Under the pieces are notes generated by a model. It ran no database searches, was not told where the DNA came from, and saw nothing but the letters and a program-made list of their open reading frames with translations. Below, in pieces: positions 47,219-56,743 of a DNA stretch of 64,000 bases. Positions within the stretch are counted from its first letter, which is position 1. The number at the start of each line of letters is the position of its first letter. The stretch comes from Paenibacillus marchantiae (GTDB lineage: Bacteria > Bacillota > Bacilli > Paenibacillales > Paenibacillaceae). Location: contig NZ_CP118270.1 of assembly GCF_028771845.1 (NCBI RefSeq), positions 4,154,001-4,218,000 on the forward strand, read 5' to 3'. The translations under genes were made by a program, and so were the position numbers.

Positions 47219-47257
47219 AAAATTATACCTCACGGGGGAATAAAAAGGGGGATTCGC

Positions 47258-48901
47258 ATGAACATGTCATTAAAGAAATTCTCATTGTTAACGTTAACCA
47301 TGGTTCTGGCAACCACGCTTGCAGCCTGTTCATCGGGTACGGGTAGTGCTGAGAATGAAGCGCAACCGAACAAACAGCAGGATGCGGGAGGCCCGCTTAC
47401 GAAATATGATCCACCCATCAAATTAACATCAACTATGAATGAAACAGGGAAAGAAACGCTCGCCGAAGGCGATACACACGCCAATAACATATGGACCAGA
47501 GGATACAAGGACGAGCTTGGGATCGATGTCACCTATGACTGGATTGTCCCAGATGCCAATTACAACGACAAAATGAACGTCACCCTGGCGAGTGGCGATT
47601 TGCCAGATGTTTTGAAAGTAAGTGCTGTGCAGTTTGAGCAGCTGCATGAAGCTGGGATGCTGGAAGATTTGACTGAGGTCTATGATAAGTATGCATCCGA
47701 TCTGGTCAAGGAATTTATGTCTGCTGAGGATGGAGCAGGCTTGAAACCGGTAACCAAGGATGGGAAAATTTACGCGATGGTGAGTTTCCCAGGCTCACTT
47801 GATTCCTCAGATATGGTCTGGATTCGTCAGGACTGGCTGAAGAAAGTGGGACTGGAAGCGCCAAAGTCTATGCAGGATATCATTAAGATTGCGGAAGCCT
47901 TTACCTTTGAAGATCCGGACGGAAATGGTAAAGATGATACCTACGGTATTGCATTAAACAAGGATTTGCCAATCAACAGCTTCCTGCTCGGTTATCATGG
48001 TTATCTTGAAACCTGGATCAAGGACGCATCGGGTCAGGTCGTGAATGGTACCGTTCAGCCTGAAGTGAAGGAAGGATTGCGAGAACTGCAAAATCTGTAC
48101 CAGAAGGGCGTTATTGATCCTGAGTTTGGAGTGAAGGACTTTGCAAAAATGATGGAGGATGTCAACGGGGGTAAGTCAGGCATATTCTTCCTGCCACAAT
48201 GGGCACCATTTCAAGTCAGCAGCATGATCAAAAAGGATAAGAACGTGGACTGGCTGCCTTATCCGGTTCAATCTATTGATGATCAGCCTGCCAAAACGCA
48301 GAACCACCTCAGCTTGGGCGGTATATTCGCCGTTCGTAAAGGCTATGAGCACCCGGAAGCCTTAATCAAGCTGCTGAATTTCCAAGCAGAGAAAATGTTC
48401 GGTGAGTCGGCCAAGGAAGAGCGTGCTGCGTATTTGAACGGGGTAACCGGACTCGGTTTTCAGAATGCGACCGTATCCAATCTGCCTGCTAACAAAAACG
48501 TAAAAGCACAAGATGAAGTCGAGCAGGCGCTCAAAACGGGAGATACTTCCGGATTAGAGCTCGAAGCAAAGCTGTTCTACGATGATATTATGGATTACCG
48601 CAATGGAAATCTGGATAAGTGGCATATGGAACGTATTTTTGGACCGGAAAGCTCGCAGGGCGTCATTAAATATTATCGGGATAACGATCTCATTGTCATG
48701 AATGAATTTATCTACGCCCCGACGAGAACCATGAACACCAAACAGGCAACCTTGGATAAACTGCGAGCTGAGACGTTTCTGAAAATCATCTACGGCAACC
48801 TGTCTATTGACGAGTTCGATAAATTTGTTGCAAATTGGAAAAAGCTTGGCGGAGACCAGATCACTCAGGAAGTGAATGAAGTCATTAATGCGAATAAATA
48901 A
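47258..48901 (+). CDS. CUT1 ABC transporter substrate-binding lipoprotein
   Basis: A 547-residue extracellular solute-binding protein. The signal sequence ends at lipobox LAAC (Cys24), followed by a Ser/Gly/Asn/Gln linker. The domain with DVTYDWIVPDANYNDKMNVTLASGDLPDV and FEDPDGNGKDDTYGIAL is typical of large LplA/YtcQ-like binding proteins. ATG 47258 is 7 nt after AAGGGGG; the 21 in-frame codons upstream are not translated in this view. It delivers oligosaccharide to the two permeases 4 kb upstream. Having its own promoter allows high expression. Confidence 0.93.
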   Translation: MNMSLKKFSLLTLTMVLATTLAACSSGTGSAENEAQPNKQQDAGGPLTKYDPPIKLTSTMNETGKETLAEGDTHANNIWTRGYKDELGIDVTYDWIVPDANYNDKMNVTLASGDLPDVLKVSAVQFEQLHEAGMLEDLTEVYDKYASDLVKEFMSAEDGAGLKPVTKDGKIYAMVSFPGSLDSSDMVWIRQDWLKKVGLEAPKSMQDIIKIAEAFTFEDPDGNGKDDTYGIALNKDLPINSFLLGYHGYLETWIKDASGQVVNGTVQPEVKEGLRELQNLYQKGVIDPEFGVKDFAKMMEDVNGGKSGIFFLPQWAPFQVSSMIKKDKNVDWLPYPVQSIDDQPAKTQNHLSLGGIFAVRKGYEHPEALIKLLNFQAEKMFGESAKEERAAYLNGVTGLGFQNATVSNLPANKNVKAQDEVEQALKTGDTSGLELEAKLFYDDIMDYRNGNLDKWHMERIFGPESSQGVIKYYRDNDLIVMNEFIYAPTRTMNTKQATLDKLRAETFLKIIYGNLSIDEFDKFVANWKKLGGDQITQEVNEVINANK

Positions 48902-48917
48902 GGCATAGCAAAACAGC

Positions 48918-48958
48918 AAATGCCACTCTGCGTGCGATACGCAGGGTGGCATTTTGTA
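48918..48958. terminator. Bidirectional terminator between the two CUT1 loci
   Basis: Sixteen-base arms (48918-48933 and 48939-48954) pair with one mismatch around a 5-nt loop. It separates the binding-protein gene from the convergent regulator gene. Confidence 0.88.
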
Positions 48959-48972
48959 TTACAGGAGAAAGG

Positions 48973-50583
48973 TCATCCTGTTTCATGAGAGTTTTCTTTC
49001 TGCTTTTTGCGATATTCATTGGGGCTGCAGCCCATCTCTTGCTTAAACAGTTTGGTGAAGTGAGAGTAGTTGGTATAACCGACATTTCCAGCAATGGTAT
49101 GCACCGATTGTGCGGTGGTCTCCAGCAAATGTCGGGCCGCCACAAGACGAGTATGGATGACATAATGGCCCAGTGAAATGCCCATTTCTTTCTTGAACAG
49201 TCTTGCTAGATAATCTGGATTAAGATAGACCATCTCCCCCAGGTTATTCCTCGTTAGATCTTCTCCATAGTGAGTGCGTATATAATGGGTAATCTCATGT
49301 ACAACCGACTTGGGCTGCTCGGCAACATTCAGATATTCCGCAGCCGTATTCACCAGGTAAGCGATATAGGATTGCATGTCTTCAATAGAATGCAGAGATT
49401 GCATGAACAACTGATCATTCGTTTTGCCCATATACAGCTTGTGCACTTCGATCTCCTTACTCTTCAATTGGGCATACACAAGTTGCACCAGATCAAGACG
49501 CAACAGACTTAGAACAGCGGTGCCTACCACCTCTTCACGGACAAGTTGATGCATATAACGCCCCGTTTCATCCAGAAACGCCTGGAAGCGATTTTCATTC
49601 AACAATTTCTCCAGCAATCCCAGATCAGGCGGTGTGTAATTCAATTCAGGTCTATTATAGTTTTCCAGTAAAAAGGTTTGGTTGCGGTGTTTGATTCGTT
49701 CTTCATTCATAAGCAACAACTCGTTGATGGTATGACGAATCTGACCCAGTGGCAGAGAGAACCCGATACTACAGCAGACATCCGACTTCAGGTAATTATT
49801 AACCTCCGGGATAAACGAACCGCACATGGATTCGATCAGCTGTGCATCCGGCGCTCTGTTCCATTTTAGAATAATCATCCAGTTATGATCCTTGATCTCG
49901 GTAATGGCTTCAATGGAGAAGAGAGTGTCCTGAAACCGTTCAACCATCACATTCAAACAAGCGTAATCGAACAGGTTCTTGTCGGTCTTGCCCAGCGTAT
50001 GATCATACGGAAACAGGTTAACCAGGATAGGCAGAAACAGATCTGTTGTTTCATAAGGCAGGTTTTGTTCTGTCAAAAAGGCAGAGACGTCGGCAGGGCC
50101 GGAAGGAAAGGCTTTACCAGAGATCAGCCTGCGCCAGCTATCCTCAATCAGTTTGCTCCGATTTTTCTGCCACAGTTCACCCTCATGAATGGCTTTCTCA
50201 ATGAACTGCTGGTCTCGGGCTTTGGCAACCGCCTTTTGAATAATAAGCGTTAACTTGTCAAACTCAATAGGCTTCAGAAAATAATCAAAGCTTTGCAGCT
50301 CAATTGCTTTCTGGGCATAATTGAAATCGGCATAGTTGGTCAGAAATATCGTCTGTACATTATGCGATTCGTCCCGGACCCATGCGAGTAATTCCAGCCC
50401 GCTGCCCTGGGGCATCTCAATATCACATATGAGAATTTGAACAGGATGATTTTGCAAAACCTCCTTGGCCTGCGCAATATTGTAGGCTGTGAATATCGTA
50501 TGAATCCCCAAGGCCTTCCAATCGATTTTCTTTTCCAAAGCCATAACTACAAAATAATCATCATCAACCAGCAATGCATTCAT
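48973..50583 (-). CDS. YesN-type response regulator with AraC domain (second CUT1 locus)
   Basis: A 536-residue regulator. Receiver with DDD pocket (residues 7-9) and Asp54 (ICDIEMPQGSG), central linker, and C-terminal AraC HTH (LTRNNLGEMVYLNPDYLARLFKKEMGISLGHYVI ... VGYTNYSHFTKLFKQEMGCSPNEYRK). GAGAGGTGAC precedes the ATG, which overlaps the kinase gene end by 20 bp. It is the likely binder of the four direct repeats at 52429-52556. Confidence 0.93.
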   Translation of the reverse strand: MNALLVDDDYFVVMALEKKIDWKALGIHTIFTAYNIAQAKEVLQNHPVQILICDIEMPQGSGLELLAWVRDESHNVQTIFLTNYADFNYAQKAIELQSFDYFLKPIEFDKLTLIIQKAVAKARDQQFIEKAIHEGELWQKNRSKLIEDSWRRLISGKAFPSGPADVSAFLTEQNLPYETTDLFLPILVNLFPYDHTLGKTDKNLFDYACLNVMVERFQDTLFSIEAITEIKDHNWMIILKWNRAPDAQLIESMCGSFIPEVNNYLKSDVCCSIGFSLPLGQIRHTINELLLMNEERIKHRNQTFLLENYNRPELNYTPPDLGLLEKLLNENRFQAFLDETGRYMHQLVREEVVGTAVLSLLRLDLVQLVYAQLKSKEIEVHKLYMGKTNDQLFMQSLHSIEDMQSYIAYLVNTAAEYLNVAEQPKSVVHEITHYIRTHYGEDLTRNNLGEMVYLNPDYLARLFKKEMGISLGHYVIHTRLVAARHLLETTAQSVHTIAGNVGYTNYSHFTKLFKQEMGCSPNEYRKKQKENSHETG

Positions 50584-52330
50584 GGTTTGTCACCTCTCCC
50601 GAAGTATCTGAATTCAGTATCATTTTAGGCAAGGAAAGCGTGATCAGGGCGCCACTTGCATCGTTTGCAAAGGTAATATTCGCTTCATCCCGATATAACA
50701 ACTCCAAACGTTGTATGGTATTCATAATGCCAATCCGGTTACCACCGGTTTGTTCCAGCGCTTCTCCACGCATCAGTGCGTCAAGAACATCCGGGCTGAA
50801 TCCTGGACCTGTATCCGAAATCCGGATCAGCACATGATCGCCATTTTCCTGTCGTTGTTCCGTTACGGATAAAGTAATGCATAATTCCCGATCTCGGGAG
50901 ACCCCATATTTGACGGCATTCTCGATGAATGTCTGAATGACGAGTGGTGGCACAGCGATGCCCGTGATCACATCTGGATGTTCAATGCGGTAGGAAAAAG
51001 CATCGCGGTAACGCGACTTCTGGATATCCAGAAATGTCCTCACATGTTCAATCTCATCCTTCAGAAGAACGAAATTCTCCCCACTTTGAAAGATATATCG
51101 GAAATATCGGGACGTAGCTAGGGCCATACTCTCAATTTCCTCGTACATCTGCATCTGTGCCATACTGTACATGCTCGTCAGACAGTTCAGGAAGAAATGG
51201 GGCTTAATCTGCAATTTCATATAATCCAATCGTATTTTCTGTTTCTCTAATTCCTGCTCGTAGCGATCGATCTTGAACCGTTTAATCTGGGCTACCAGTT
51301 CTTTAAACTGTGCATTGACCTGCTCCAGTTCCATAATCCGACTGCTCTTGAAGTCTGTCGCTTCGTCCCCTTCGTTAATACGCGCCAAATTTTTGGAGAA
51401 TCGCTGAATGGGAACAAGCAGATTTCTCCTGAAAAACATGATGATTGCACTTAATGTGGAGGTAACAATCAGAAAAAGCAGCATAATGAGCAGCTGAGCT
51501 ACCATAATTTTCTCGAATGCACCAAACTTGATGGCCATGCGCACGCTGAATGCCGCATTGGAGAAGTCGCTGCTGACAATATTATGAGACTGGAACAGAT
51601 CGAGAAATGAATGTCTCACTTCTGGTATGTGATCCCCGCCGGCAGGTCCAGAAAGTTGCACTCCATTCTCGTCTACCAGAGAGGCGTATCCGTTGGCCCC
51701 CAGATTAATCTGCTGGAGAGGGGCGATCAGTTCATCTGCGGATATCAAGGCAATAAGATAACGGTTGTAGTACGGCACAATATTGATAAGATAAGAAGTG
51801 CCGTTCACGTGAATTGGTGTCCAATGGGAATAGAACTTCTCATACACACCTTTATCACGGGTTAGCGTAATGATCTGCTTCTTCACTTCTGAATAATCCG
51901 AATAGGAGATGCTTATTGGAGCGCAGTTGAGGAAATATTCACTATTCTCCAAGTAATAAAAGAAATTGTACGACTGCCCGTAGTTTCGCTGTAGTTCGGC
52001 AAAGAGCAAATGTAATTTCTCGTTGGCCTTTAGGAACGGAATACTGTTCACGCCATATGTATTCATGTTGTCGAGATTCTCGTCATTGGCCAGTGTCCAC
52101 CCCATGAAATGATTAATGTACGCAAAATCGTGATTAATGCGATTGATATACAGATCGGCTGCATCCTGCAAGTATTGGGTGGATTGCTGTTTGACCATGG
52201 ATATGGAAGCAATGCTGATCACAAGATCCAAGATGAGCACGACAAAGGAAATGACGAACATCATGCGGATATAATGCCGAATGGGGTAGGGTTTGATGGT
52301 GTTCAGGTTTGCCATGGAACAATGCACCAC
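50564..52330 (-). CDS. YesM-type sensor histidine kinase (second CUT1 locus)
   Basis: A 588-residue kinase with TM1 (about 25-45), an extracellular region of about 230 residues, TM2 (about 275-300), a HAMP-like linker (LVPIQRFSKNLARINEGDEATDF), the His_kinase motif KLQIKPHFFLNCL and a C-terminal ATPase (FIENAVKYG, DTGPGFSP). The start is uncertain: GTG at 52330 or 52327, or ATG at 52315, none with a strong ribosome site. It forms a pair with the overlapping regulator gene and diverges from the transporter operon it probably controls. Confidence 0.92.
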   Translation of the reverse strand: MVHCSMANLNTIKPYPIRHYIRMMFVISFVVLILDLVISIASISMVKQQSTQYLQDAADLYINRINHDFAYINHFMGWTLANDENLDNMNTYGVNSIPFLKANEKLHLLFAELQRNYGQSYNFFYYLENSEYFLNCAPISISYSDYSEVKKQIITLTRDKGVYEKFYSHWTPIHVNGTSYLINIVPYYNRYLIALISADELIAPLQQINLGANGYASLVDENGVQLSGPAGGDHIPEVRHSFLDLFQSHNIVSSDFSNAAFSVRMAIKFGAFEKIMVAQLLIMLLFLIVTSTLSAIIMFFRRNLLVPIQRFSKNLARINEGDEATDFKSSRIMELEQVNAQFKELVAQIKRFKIDRYEQELEKQKIRLDYMKLQIKPHFFLNCLTSMYSMAQMQMYEEIESMALATSRYFRYIFQSGENFVLLKDEIEHVRTFLDIQKSRYRDAFSYRIEHPDVITGIAVPPLVIQTFIENAVKYGVSRDRELCITLSVTEQRQENGDHVLIRISDTGPGFSPDVLDALMRGEALEQTGGNRIGIMNTIQRLELLYRDEANITFANDASGALITLSLPKMILNSDTSGEVTNHECIAG

Positions 52331-52428
52331 TTTCTTGATTGCTTGGTTATGAATACGCTTTAATATCTCAGGAATAGTATAAAACCTTTATTTGAAAAAA
52401 ACATAAAGATTTGCATCTTTTGATTCAG

Positions 52429-52556
52429 AAGTCCGGATTACACACACGAAAGTCTGGATAACGATATGATTTTTGCTTGTAAGCATCTTGGTTACTTGTA
52501 AAGTTCATGGATGGAACCATAGAAGTCCGAATAACGTCCTTAGCGGTCCGGTAAAC
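52429..52556 (+). repeat. Four AraC-type direct repeats (21, 73, 21 bp spacing)
   Basis: AAGTCCGGATTAC (52429-52441), AAGTCTGGATAAC (52450-52462), AAGTCCGAATAAC (52523-52535) and CGGTCCGGTAAAC (52544-52556) are all on the plus strand. Start-to-start distances are 21, 73 and 21 bp, close to 2, 7 and 2 helical turns, so all four face the same side of the DNA. This is the expected layout for two dimers of an AraC-type regulator. Confidence 0.8.
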
Positions 52557-52578
52557 CCAATGTGAAGCAGTTTATACT
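52550..52578 (+). promoter_or_regulatory. Promoter of the second CUT1 operon
   Basis: TATACT (52573-52578) lies 17 bp after GGTAAA (52550-52555), a poor -35 contained within the fourth direct repeat. This is the class II activation arrangement in which the regulator replaces -35 contacts. Confidence 0.6.
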
Positions 52579-52650
52579 GAAGCTATTCCAGAGATGACAG
52601 GTCCTACGGGAGAGCAGCATCAGTATATTTACAGGAGGGAAGGAAGAACC

Positions 52651-53574
52651 ATGAGGACCAATCCACTTTATATTGGAAGAACGTTGGAGAGAATCAGGCG
52701 AAACTGGGGCCTTTACGTTTTGCTTTTTCCAGCGGTTCTGTTGACACTTTTATTTGCCTACAAGCCGATGTACGGCGTATTAATCGCTTTTAAGGACTAC
52801 AGTCCGGCGTTGGGAATCGGAGACAGCCCTTGGGCTGGATTCAAATACTTTGAGAAATTCTTTCATTCCTATCAATTTACCAATACGATACGTAACACAC
52901 TTGTGATCAGTCTGTACAGCTTGGCTACTTTTCCGATCCCAATTATGCTTGCACTACTGGTGAACCAGATGAGAGCAGGAAGATTCAAGAGGCTTTTTCA
53001 GACAGTCTCCTATATGCCTCACTTTATTTCAACGGTAGTTATGGTTGGGTTGATGCTGATCCTGTTCTCGCCAAGTACAGGGCTCGTTGGCAATATGTAT
53101 CAGCTGTTTGGAGCACAAGCACCGGACTTAATGGGTTCATCAGCTCTGTTCAGCAGTGTGTATGTATGGTCTGACGTGTGGCAGCATGTCGGTTGGGATA
53201 GCATTATCTATATTGCCGCGCTGTCTGCCGTAGACCCAAGCCTCTATGAAGCGGCCACGGTTGATGGGGCAAGTCGATGGCACAAGGTTCGTTATATTGA
53301 TATTCCGATGCTGCTGCCGACTGCCATCACGCTGCTTATTCTGCGGGTAGGCGGATTACTGGGCGTAGGATTTGAGAAGGTGTATCTGATGCAGAATGAC
53401 CTGAACATTCTCTCAAGTGAGATTCTGTCTACTTATGTATACAAAATCGGGTTACTGAGCAGCCAATACAGCTTCTCCTCAGCGATAAACCTGTTTAATA
53501 CCGTCATTAATTTCATTTTGCTTATTCTGGTCAACCAGTTGTCCAAGAAATACAGTGAAAACAGTCTATGGTAG
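52651..53574 (+). CDS. CUT1 ABC permease, LplB-like (second locus)
   Basis: A 307-residue permease. ATG 52651 follows AGGAGGGAAGGAAG; an upstream in-frame ATG at 52594 lacks a site. LLFAYKPMYGVLIAFKDYSP near the start of the membrane region and the EAA loop YEAATVDGASRWHKVRYIDIPMLLPT identify the LplB group. The substrate is unknown; oligosaccharides of plant cell walls are common for such systems. Confidence 0.92.
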   Translation: MRTNPLYIGRTLERIRRNWGLYVLLFPAVLLTLLFAYKPMYGVLIAFKDYSPALGIGDSPWAGFKYFEKFFHSYQFTNTIRNTLVISLYSLATFPIPIMLALLVNQMRAGRFKRLFQTVSYMPHFISTVVMVGLMLILFSPSTGLVGNMYQLFGAQAPDLMGSSALFSSVYVWSDVWQHVGWDSIIYIAALSAVDPSLYEAATVDGASRWHKVRYIDIPMLLPTAITLLILRVGGLLGVGFEKVYLMQNDLNILSSEILSTYVYKIGLLSSQYSFSSAINLFNTVINFILLILVNQLSKKYSENSLW

Positions 53575-53590
53575 GGGGGAGACAAACAAG

Positions 53591-54511
53591 ATGAGCGTTA
53601 TGGAACCGGCAGCAATGACCAGAACTCCCCGTACAAAACGTCGACCACGTGTTACGGTTGCAGAAGTTGTACTGTATGCCTTTGCTGTTCTTTTTCTGAT
53701 TGCTATCATTTATCCGATCTATTTTATTGTCATCGCCTCGTTCAGTGATCCTTCATCTGTGGCTAACGGACAGGTGTGGGTTTTCCCCAAAGGTTTCACG
53801 CTTGAAGGGTATAGGGAACTGCTGCGACACGAAAATATCTGGATCGGATATCGAAATACCATTCTGTATACGGTGGTGGGAACACTCTTCGGGCTTGTCG
53901 TTAATATTTCGGCGGCTTACGCATTATCGAGAAAAGATCTGGTCGGGCGCAAATTTTTCTCGCTGTTCTTTATCTTTACGATGTTCTTCAGCGGCGGCTT
54001 GATTCCAACCTTCCTGACGATCCGCGACTTCCATCTCTATAACACGTTCCTGGTGATGGTGCTTCCGTTCTCCGTCGTGGTTTTCGACATGATCGTCGCC
54101 CGGACATTTTTCCAGACCAGTATTCCGGGAGATTTATGGGAAGCTGCCCAGATCGATGGCTGTGGTAACCTGCGGTATTTTGTACTCATCGTATTACCGC
54201 TGTCCAAAGCAATTATCGCCGTCCTCGGACTATGGATTGCTGTAGGGTATTGGAATTCATATTTTAATGCCCTGATTTATCTAAAAGATCCGAATCTGTA
54301 TCCGCTGCAACTAATTTTACGTAATATCCTCATCACGAATCAGATGCAGTCTGGCATGGGTACAGGAGAAGCAGCACAAGTTGCCCTGCGTCTTGCCAAT
54401 TTGATGAGGTATTCCGTTATTATCATCGCTACAATTCCGATCATGTGTGTGTATCCGTTCATCCAAAAGTATTTCAATCAGGGGGTGATGATCGGCGCAG
54501 TGAAGGAATAA
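53591..54511 (+). CDS. CUT1 ABC permease, YtcP-like (second locus)
   Basis: A 306-residue permease with EAA loop WEAAQIDGCGNLRYFVLIVLPLSKAI and C-terminus YPFIQKYFNQGVMIGAVKE. ATG 53591 follows AGGGGGGAG, which overlaps the previous stop region. It pairs with the LplB-like permease; the binding-protein gene follows after 39 bp. Confidence 0.92.
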   Translation: MSVMEPAAMTRTPRTKRRPRVTVAEVVLYAFAVLFLIAIIYPIYFIVIASFSDPSSVANGQVWVFPKGFTLEGYRELLRHENIWIGYRNTILYTVVGTLFGLVVNISAAYALSRKDLVGRKFFSLFFIFTMFFSGGLIPTFLTIRDFHLYNTFLVMVLPFSVVVFDMIVARTFFQTSIPGDLWEAAQIDGCGNLRYFVLIVLPLSKAIIAVLGLWIAVGYWNSYFNALIYLKDPNLYPLQLILRNILITNQMQSGMGTGEAAQVALRLANLMRYSVIIIATIPIMCVYPFIQKYFNQGVMIGAVKE

Positions 54512-54550
54512 GGCGGGTTGAAATTCATTACGAATCAAGGGGGTTCCCAA

Positions 54551-56164
54551 ATGGGGAAAAAGATAGGCAAGAAGTTATTCACCAAAATGAACAGCCTGCT
54601 TCTCGTGTCGGCCATGTTGGTCAGCGTTGTTGGTTGTAGTAGTGGAAATAGTAGTGAACCTGCGGAGACTACGATTTCAAGTGATTTTAACAAGGAAGGT
54701 CTTCCGATTGTCAATAAACCGGTCACACTCAAGGTACTGACGGTTCGTTGGGGGAATATGGGAGACACTTTTACACAGAACCAATGGCTCAAGGATTTGG
54801 AGAAGGATTCCAATGTGAAGATTGAGTGGCAGGTCATGTCCTCTAATGACTGGGGGGAGCAGAAATCCATTATGCTTGCCAGTGGTACACTCCCGGACAT
54901 TATCTTGGGTGACCAGGTGTTCAGCGATTCGGACATTGTAAACAACCTGAGCTATTTCCGTCCACTGGATGAGTACATTGACTCGTATATGCCCAACTTG
55001 AAGGCTGCTATGCAAGAGACGCCAGATATGAAGAAAATCAGTACGTTTCCTGATGGCAAAATCTATTCCATGCCAACAAGACTGCCTGCCCGTCCGAAGA
55101 GCCGGAACCAGCCTGTAATTAATAAGGCTTGGCTTGATAAGCTGGGGCTGAAAGCACCAACGACAACAGAAGAACTGTATCAAGTGTTGAAAGCGTTTAA
55201 GGAAAAAGATCCGAATGGAAATGGAAAAAAGGACGAAATTCCGTACACGGAAACGGGTCTGAATGTGGATTTCCTCAATCCATTTGGAATCACTGACATT
55301 AATGCCAGCAGTATGATTGTGCAGGACGGTAAACCGGTCTTCTTCCCAACGACTGACGCCTATAAAGAAGCTCTTATTTATACACACAAGCTGTATTCAG
55401 AAGGGTTGATTGATCAGGAACTGTTCACACAAGACAATACAATGACATCAGCCAAATGGCAAAATGCAGACATTCCAATCGTCGGCTTCAGCAACCAGTG
55501 GACACCCGATGCGGTATTTGGCAAGTGGAGCGACGAATATGAAGCGATTGCGCCTATTGCCGGACCTGATGGCAAACGTTATCAACCAGGTGATCCAGGC
55601 GGTATGAATCTGGCCCGTAATGAACTGCTGATTACAAGTTCATGTACTGTTCCAGAAGTAGCGGCACGCTGGGCTGATCAGTTCTATTCCAACGAAGCCA
55701 GCATTCAGAATTTCTGGGGTGCGATCGGAACTGTAATTAAGAAAAATGATGATGGCACATATACGCTGATGGACCCGCCAGCAGGCACTAGCGCCGATGC
55801 TTGGTACTGGGATCAATCCCTGCGTGATTTCGGACCCAAATATGTAAGCCCTTCCTTTGAAGAAAAAATTAAGCTTAATCCGAAGGCTGGTGACGGACTC
55901 AAGCTGCAAATTGATCAGTTGGGCAGTGCCGATGTAACGACACCTTATCCTAAGGTTATGTACAATGCTGAAGAGTTCCAGGAGCTGCCAACGCTGACAA
56001 CGGATATTGACGGTTATGTAGCGACGATGCGAGCTCAGTGGGTAACCAAAGGCGGCATCGAAGACGGCTGGGATGCTTATATCAAAAAGTTGAATGATAT
56101 GGGACTTGAACAGTTACTGACCATCCGTAATGATGCCTTCGAACGTTATATGAACGTCAAATAG
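54551..56164 (+). CDS. CUT1 ABC substrate-binding lipoprotein (second locus)
   Basis: A 537-residue binding protein with basic N-terminus, hydrophobic core and lipobox SVVGC (Cys29), then a Ser/Gly/Asn linker. KDPNGNGKKDEIPYTETG is the typical calcium-loop-like segment of this large SBP group. ATG 54551 is preceded by AAGGGGG. It is the last gene of the operon and delivers substrate to the two permeases. No ATPase gene is nearby. Confidence 0.93.
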   Translation: MGKKIGKKLFTKMNSLLLVSAMLVSVVGCSSGNSSEPAETTISSDFNKEGLPIVNKPVTLKVLTVRWGNMGDTFTQNQWLKDLEKDSNVKIEWQVMSSNDWGEQKSIMLASGTLPDIILGDQVFSDSDIVNNLSYFRPLDEYIDSYMPNLKAAMQETPDMKKISTFPDGKIYSMPTRLPARPKSRNQPVINKAWLDKLGLKAPTTTEELYQVLKAFKEKDPNGNGKKDEIPYTETGLNVDFLNPFGITDINASSMIVQDGKPVFFPTTDAYKEALIYTHKLYSEGLIDQELFTQDNTMTSAKWQNADIPIVGFSNQWTPDAVFGKWSDEYEAIAPIAGPDGKRYQPGDPGGMNLARNELLITSSCTVPEVAARWADQFYSNEASIQNFWGAIGTVIKKNDDGTYTLMDPPAGTSADAWYWDQSLRDFGPKYVSPSFEEKIKLNPKAGDGLKLQIDQLGSADVTTPYPKVMYNAEEFQELPTLTTDIDGYVATMRAQWVTKGGIEDGWDAYIKKLNDMGLEQLLTIRNDAFERYMNVK

Positions 56165-56200
56165 AGTGGAGTTCAGTCACATCATTCATTGATTAAATAA

Positions 56201-56243
56201 CAAACAGGTGCACTTCCTTATTGAAGGAGGGCACCTGTTTGTT
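56201..56243. terminator. Bidirectional terminator after the second CUT1 operon
   Basis: CAAACAGGTGC (56201-56211) pairs with GCACCTGTTTG (56231-56241) around a 19-nt loop. It is also placed to terminate the small convergent gene. Confidence 0.8.
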
Positions 56244-56246
56244 CGT

Positions 56247-56510
56247 TTAAGATCTGCGTTTCAATAATAAAACGCCACTGATGCTCGATGTTTTTTTGCT
56301 ATACACCACTTTAAAACCAATATCATTGTCCAGCAAACAGTTTAAGGCATTAATCAGCAATGCACCACGCACCAGTGTGAAGGTACAAGGGGATGTGTTC
56401 CCAATCACACGCACACTTCTGATTCGGCGAGCAGAACCGGGAACGAGCGGATTTCTGGACCAGTAGATCAATACCAAATCCGGTTGTGGAACAGCTTTTA
56501 CACTAGCCAT
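56247..56510 (-). CDS. Small protein of unknown function
   Basis: An 87-residue basic protein (start MASVKAVPQPDLVLIYWSRN) with two or three hydrophobic stretches that look beta-rich rather than transmembrane, one Cys in NTSPCTF, another in LNCLLD, and a KRRS end. AAGAG lies 9 nt before ATG 56510; in-frame ATGs at 56516 and 56519 are also possible. A TATAAA-like -10 lies upstream on the minus strand. I do not recognise the family. It lies between two terminated units, and its reality rests on the start signals and the convergent terminator. Confidence 0.5.
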   Translation of the reverse strand: MASVKAVPQPDLVLIYWSRNPLVPGSARRIRSVRVIGNTSPCTFTLVRGALLINALNCLLDNDIGFKVVYSKKTSSISGVLLLKRRS

Positions 56511-56743
56511 CCTCATCATCTCTTTTCTATTAGATTCTTTATAGTAAATGAAAAGGGAATGAGGAAGGTGCTAGACAAAGGACGCGATATTTCATAAATG
56601 GGACAATCCCCAGTTATACCCATTGATAAGTTCATGCAATTCATATTTGTAATTCACACACATGATTCGGACCAAAGTATGGTGTATCAGTCAATCATAA
56701 GTGTACTTCCAGTCCCATACATATAATGCTGGAGGTGATTGGA

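Larger units (their letters stand above)
52331..52650. other. Divergent control region of the second CUT1 locus
   Basis: A 320 bp gene-free region carrying four related direct repeats and a promoter for the rightward operon. A leftward promoter for the kinase gene is not obvious. Confidence 0.7.

Noticed and set aside
54677..55387. Minus-strand open frame of 236 codons
   Set aside because: It is fully antisense to the binding-protein gene, is rich in residues typical of reversed codons, and has no start signal.
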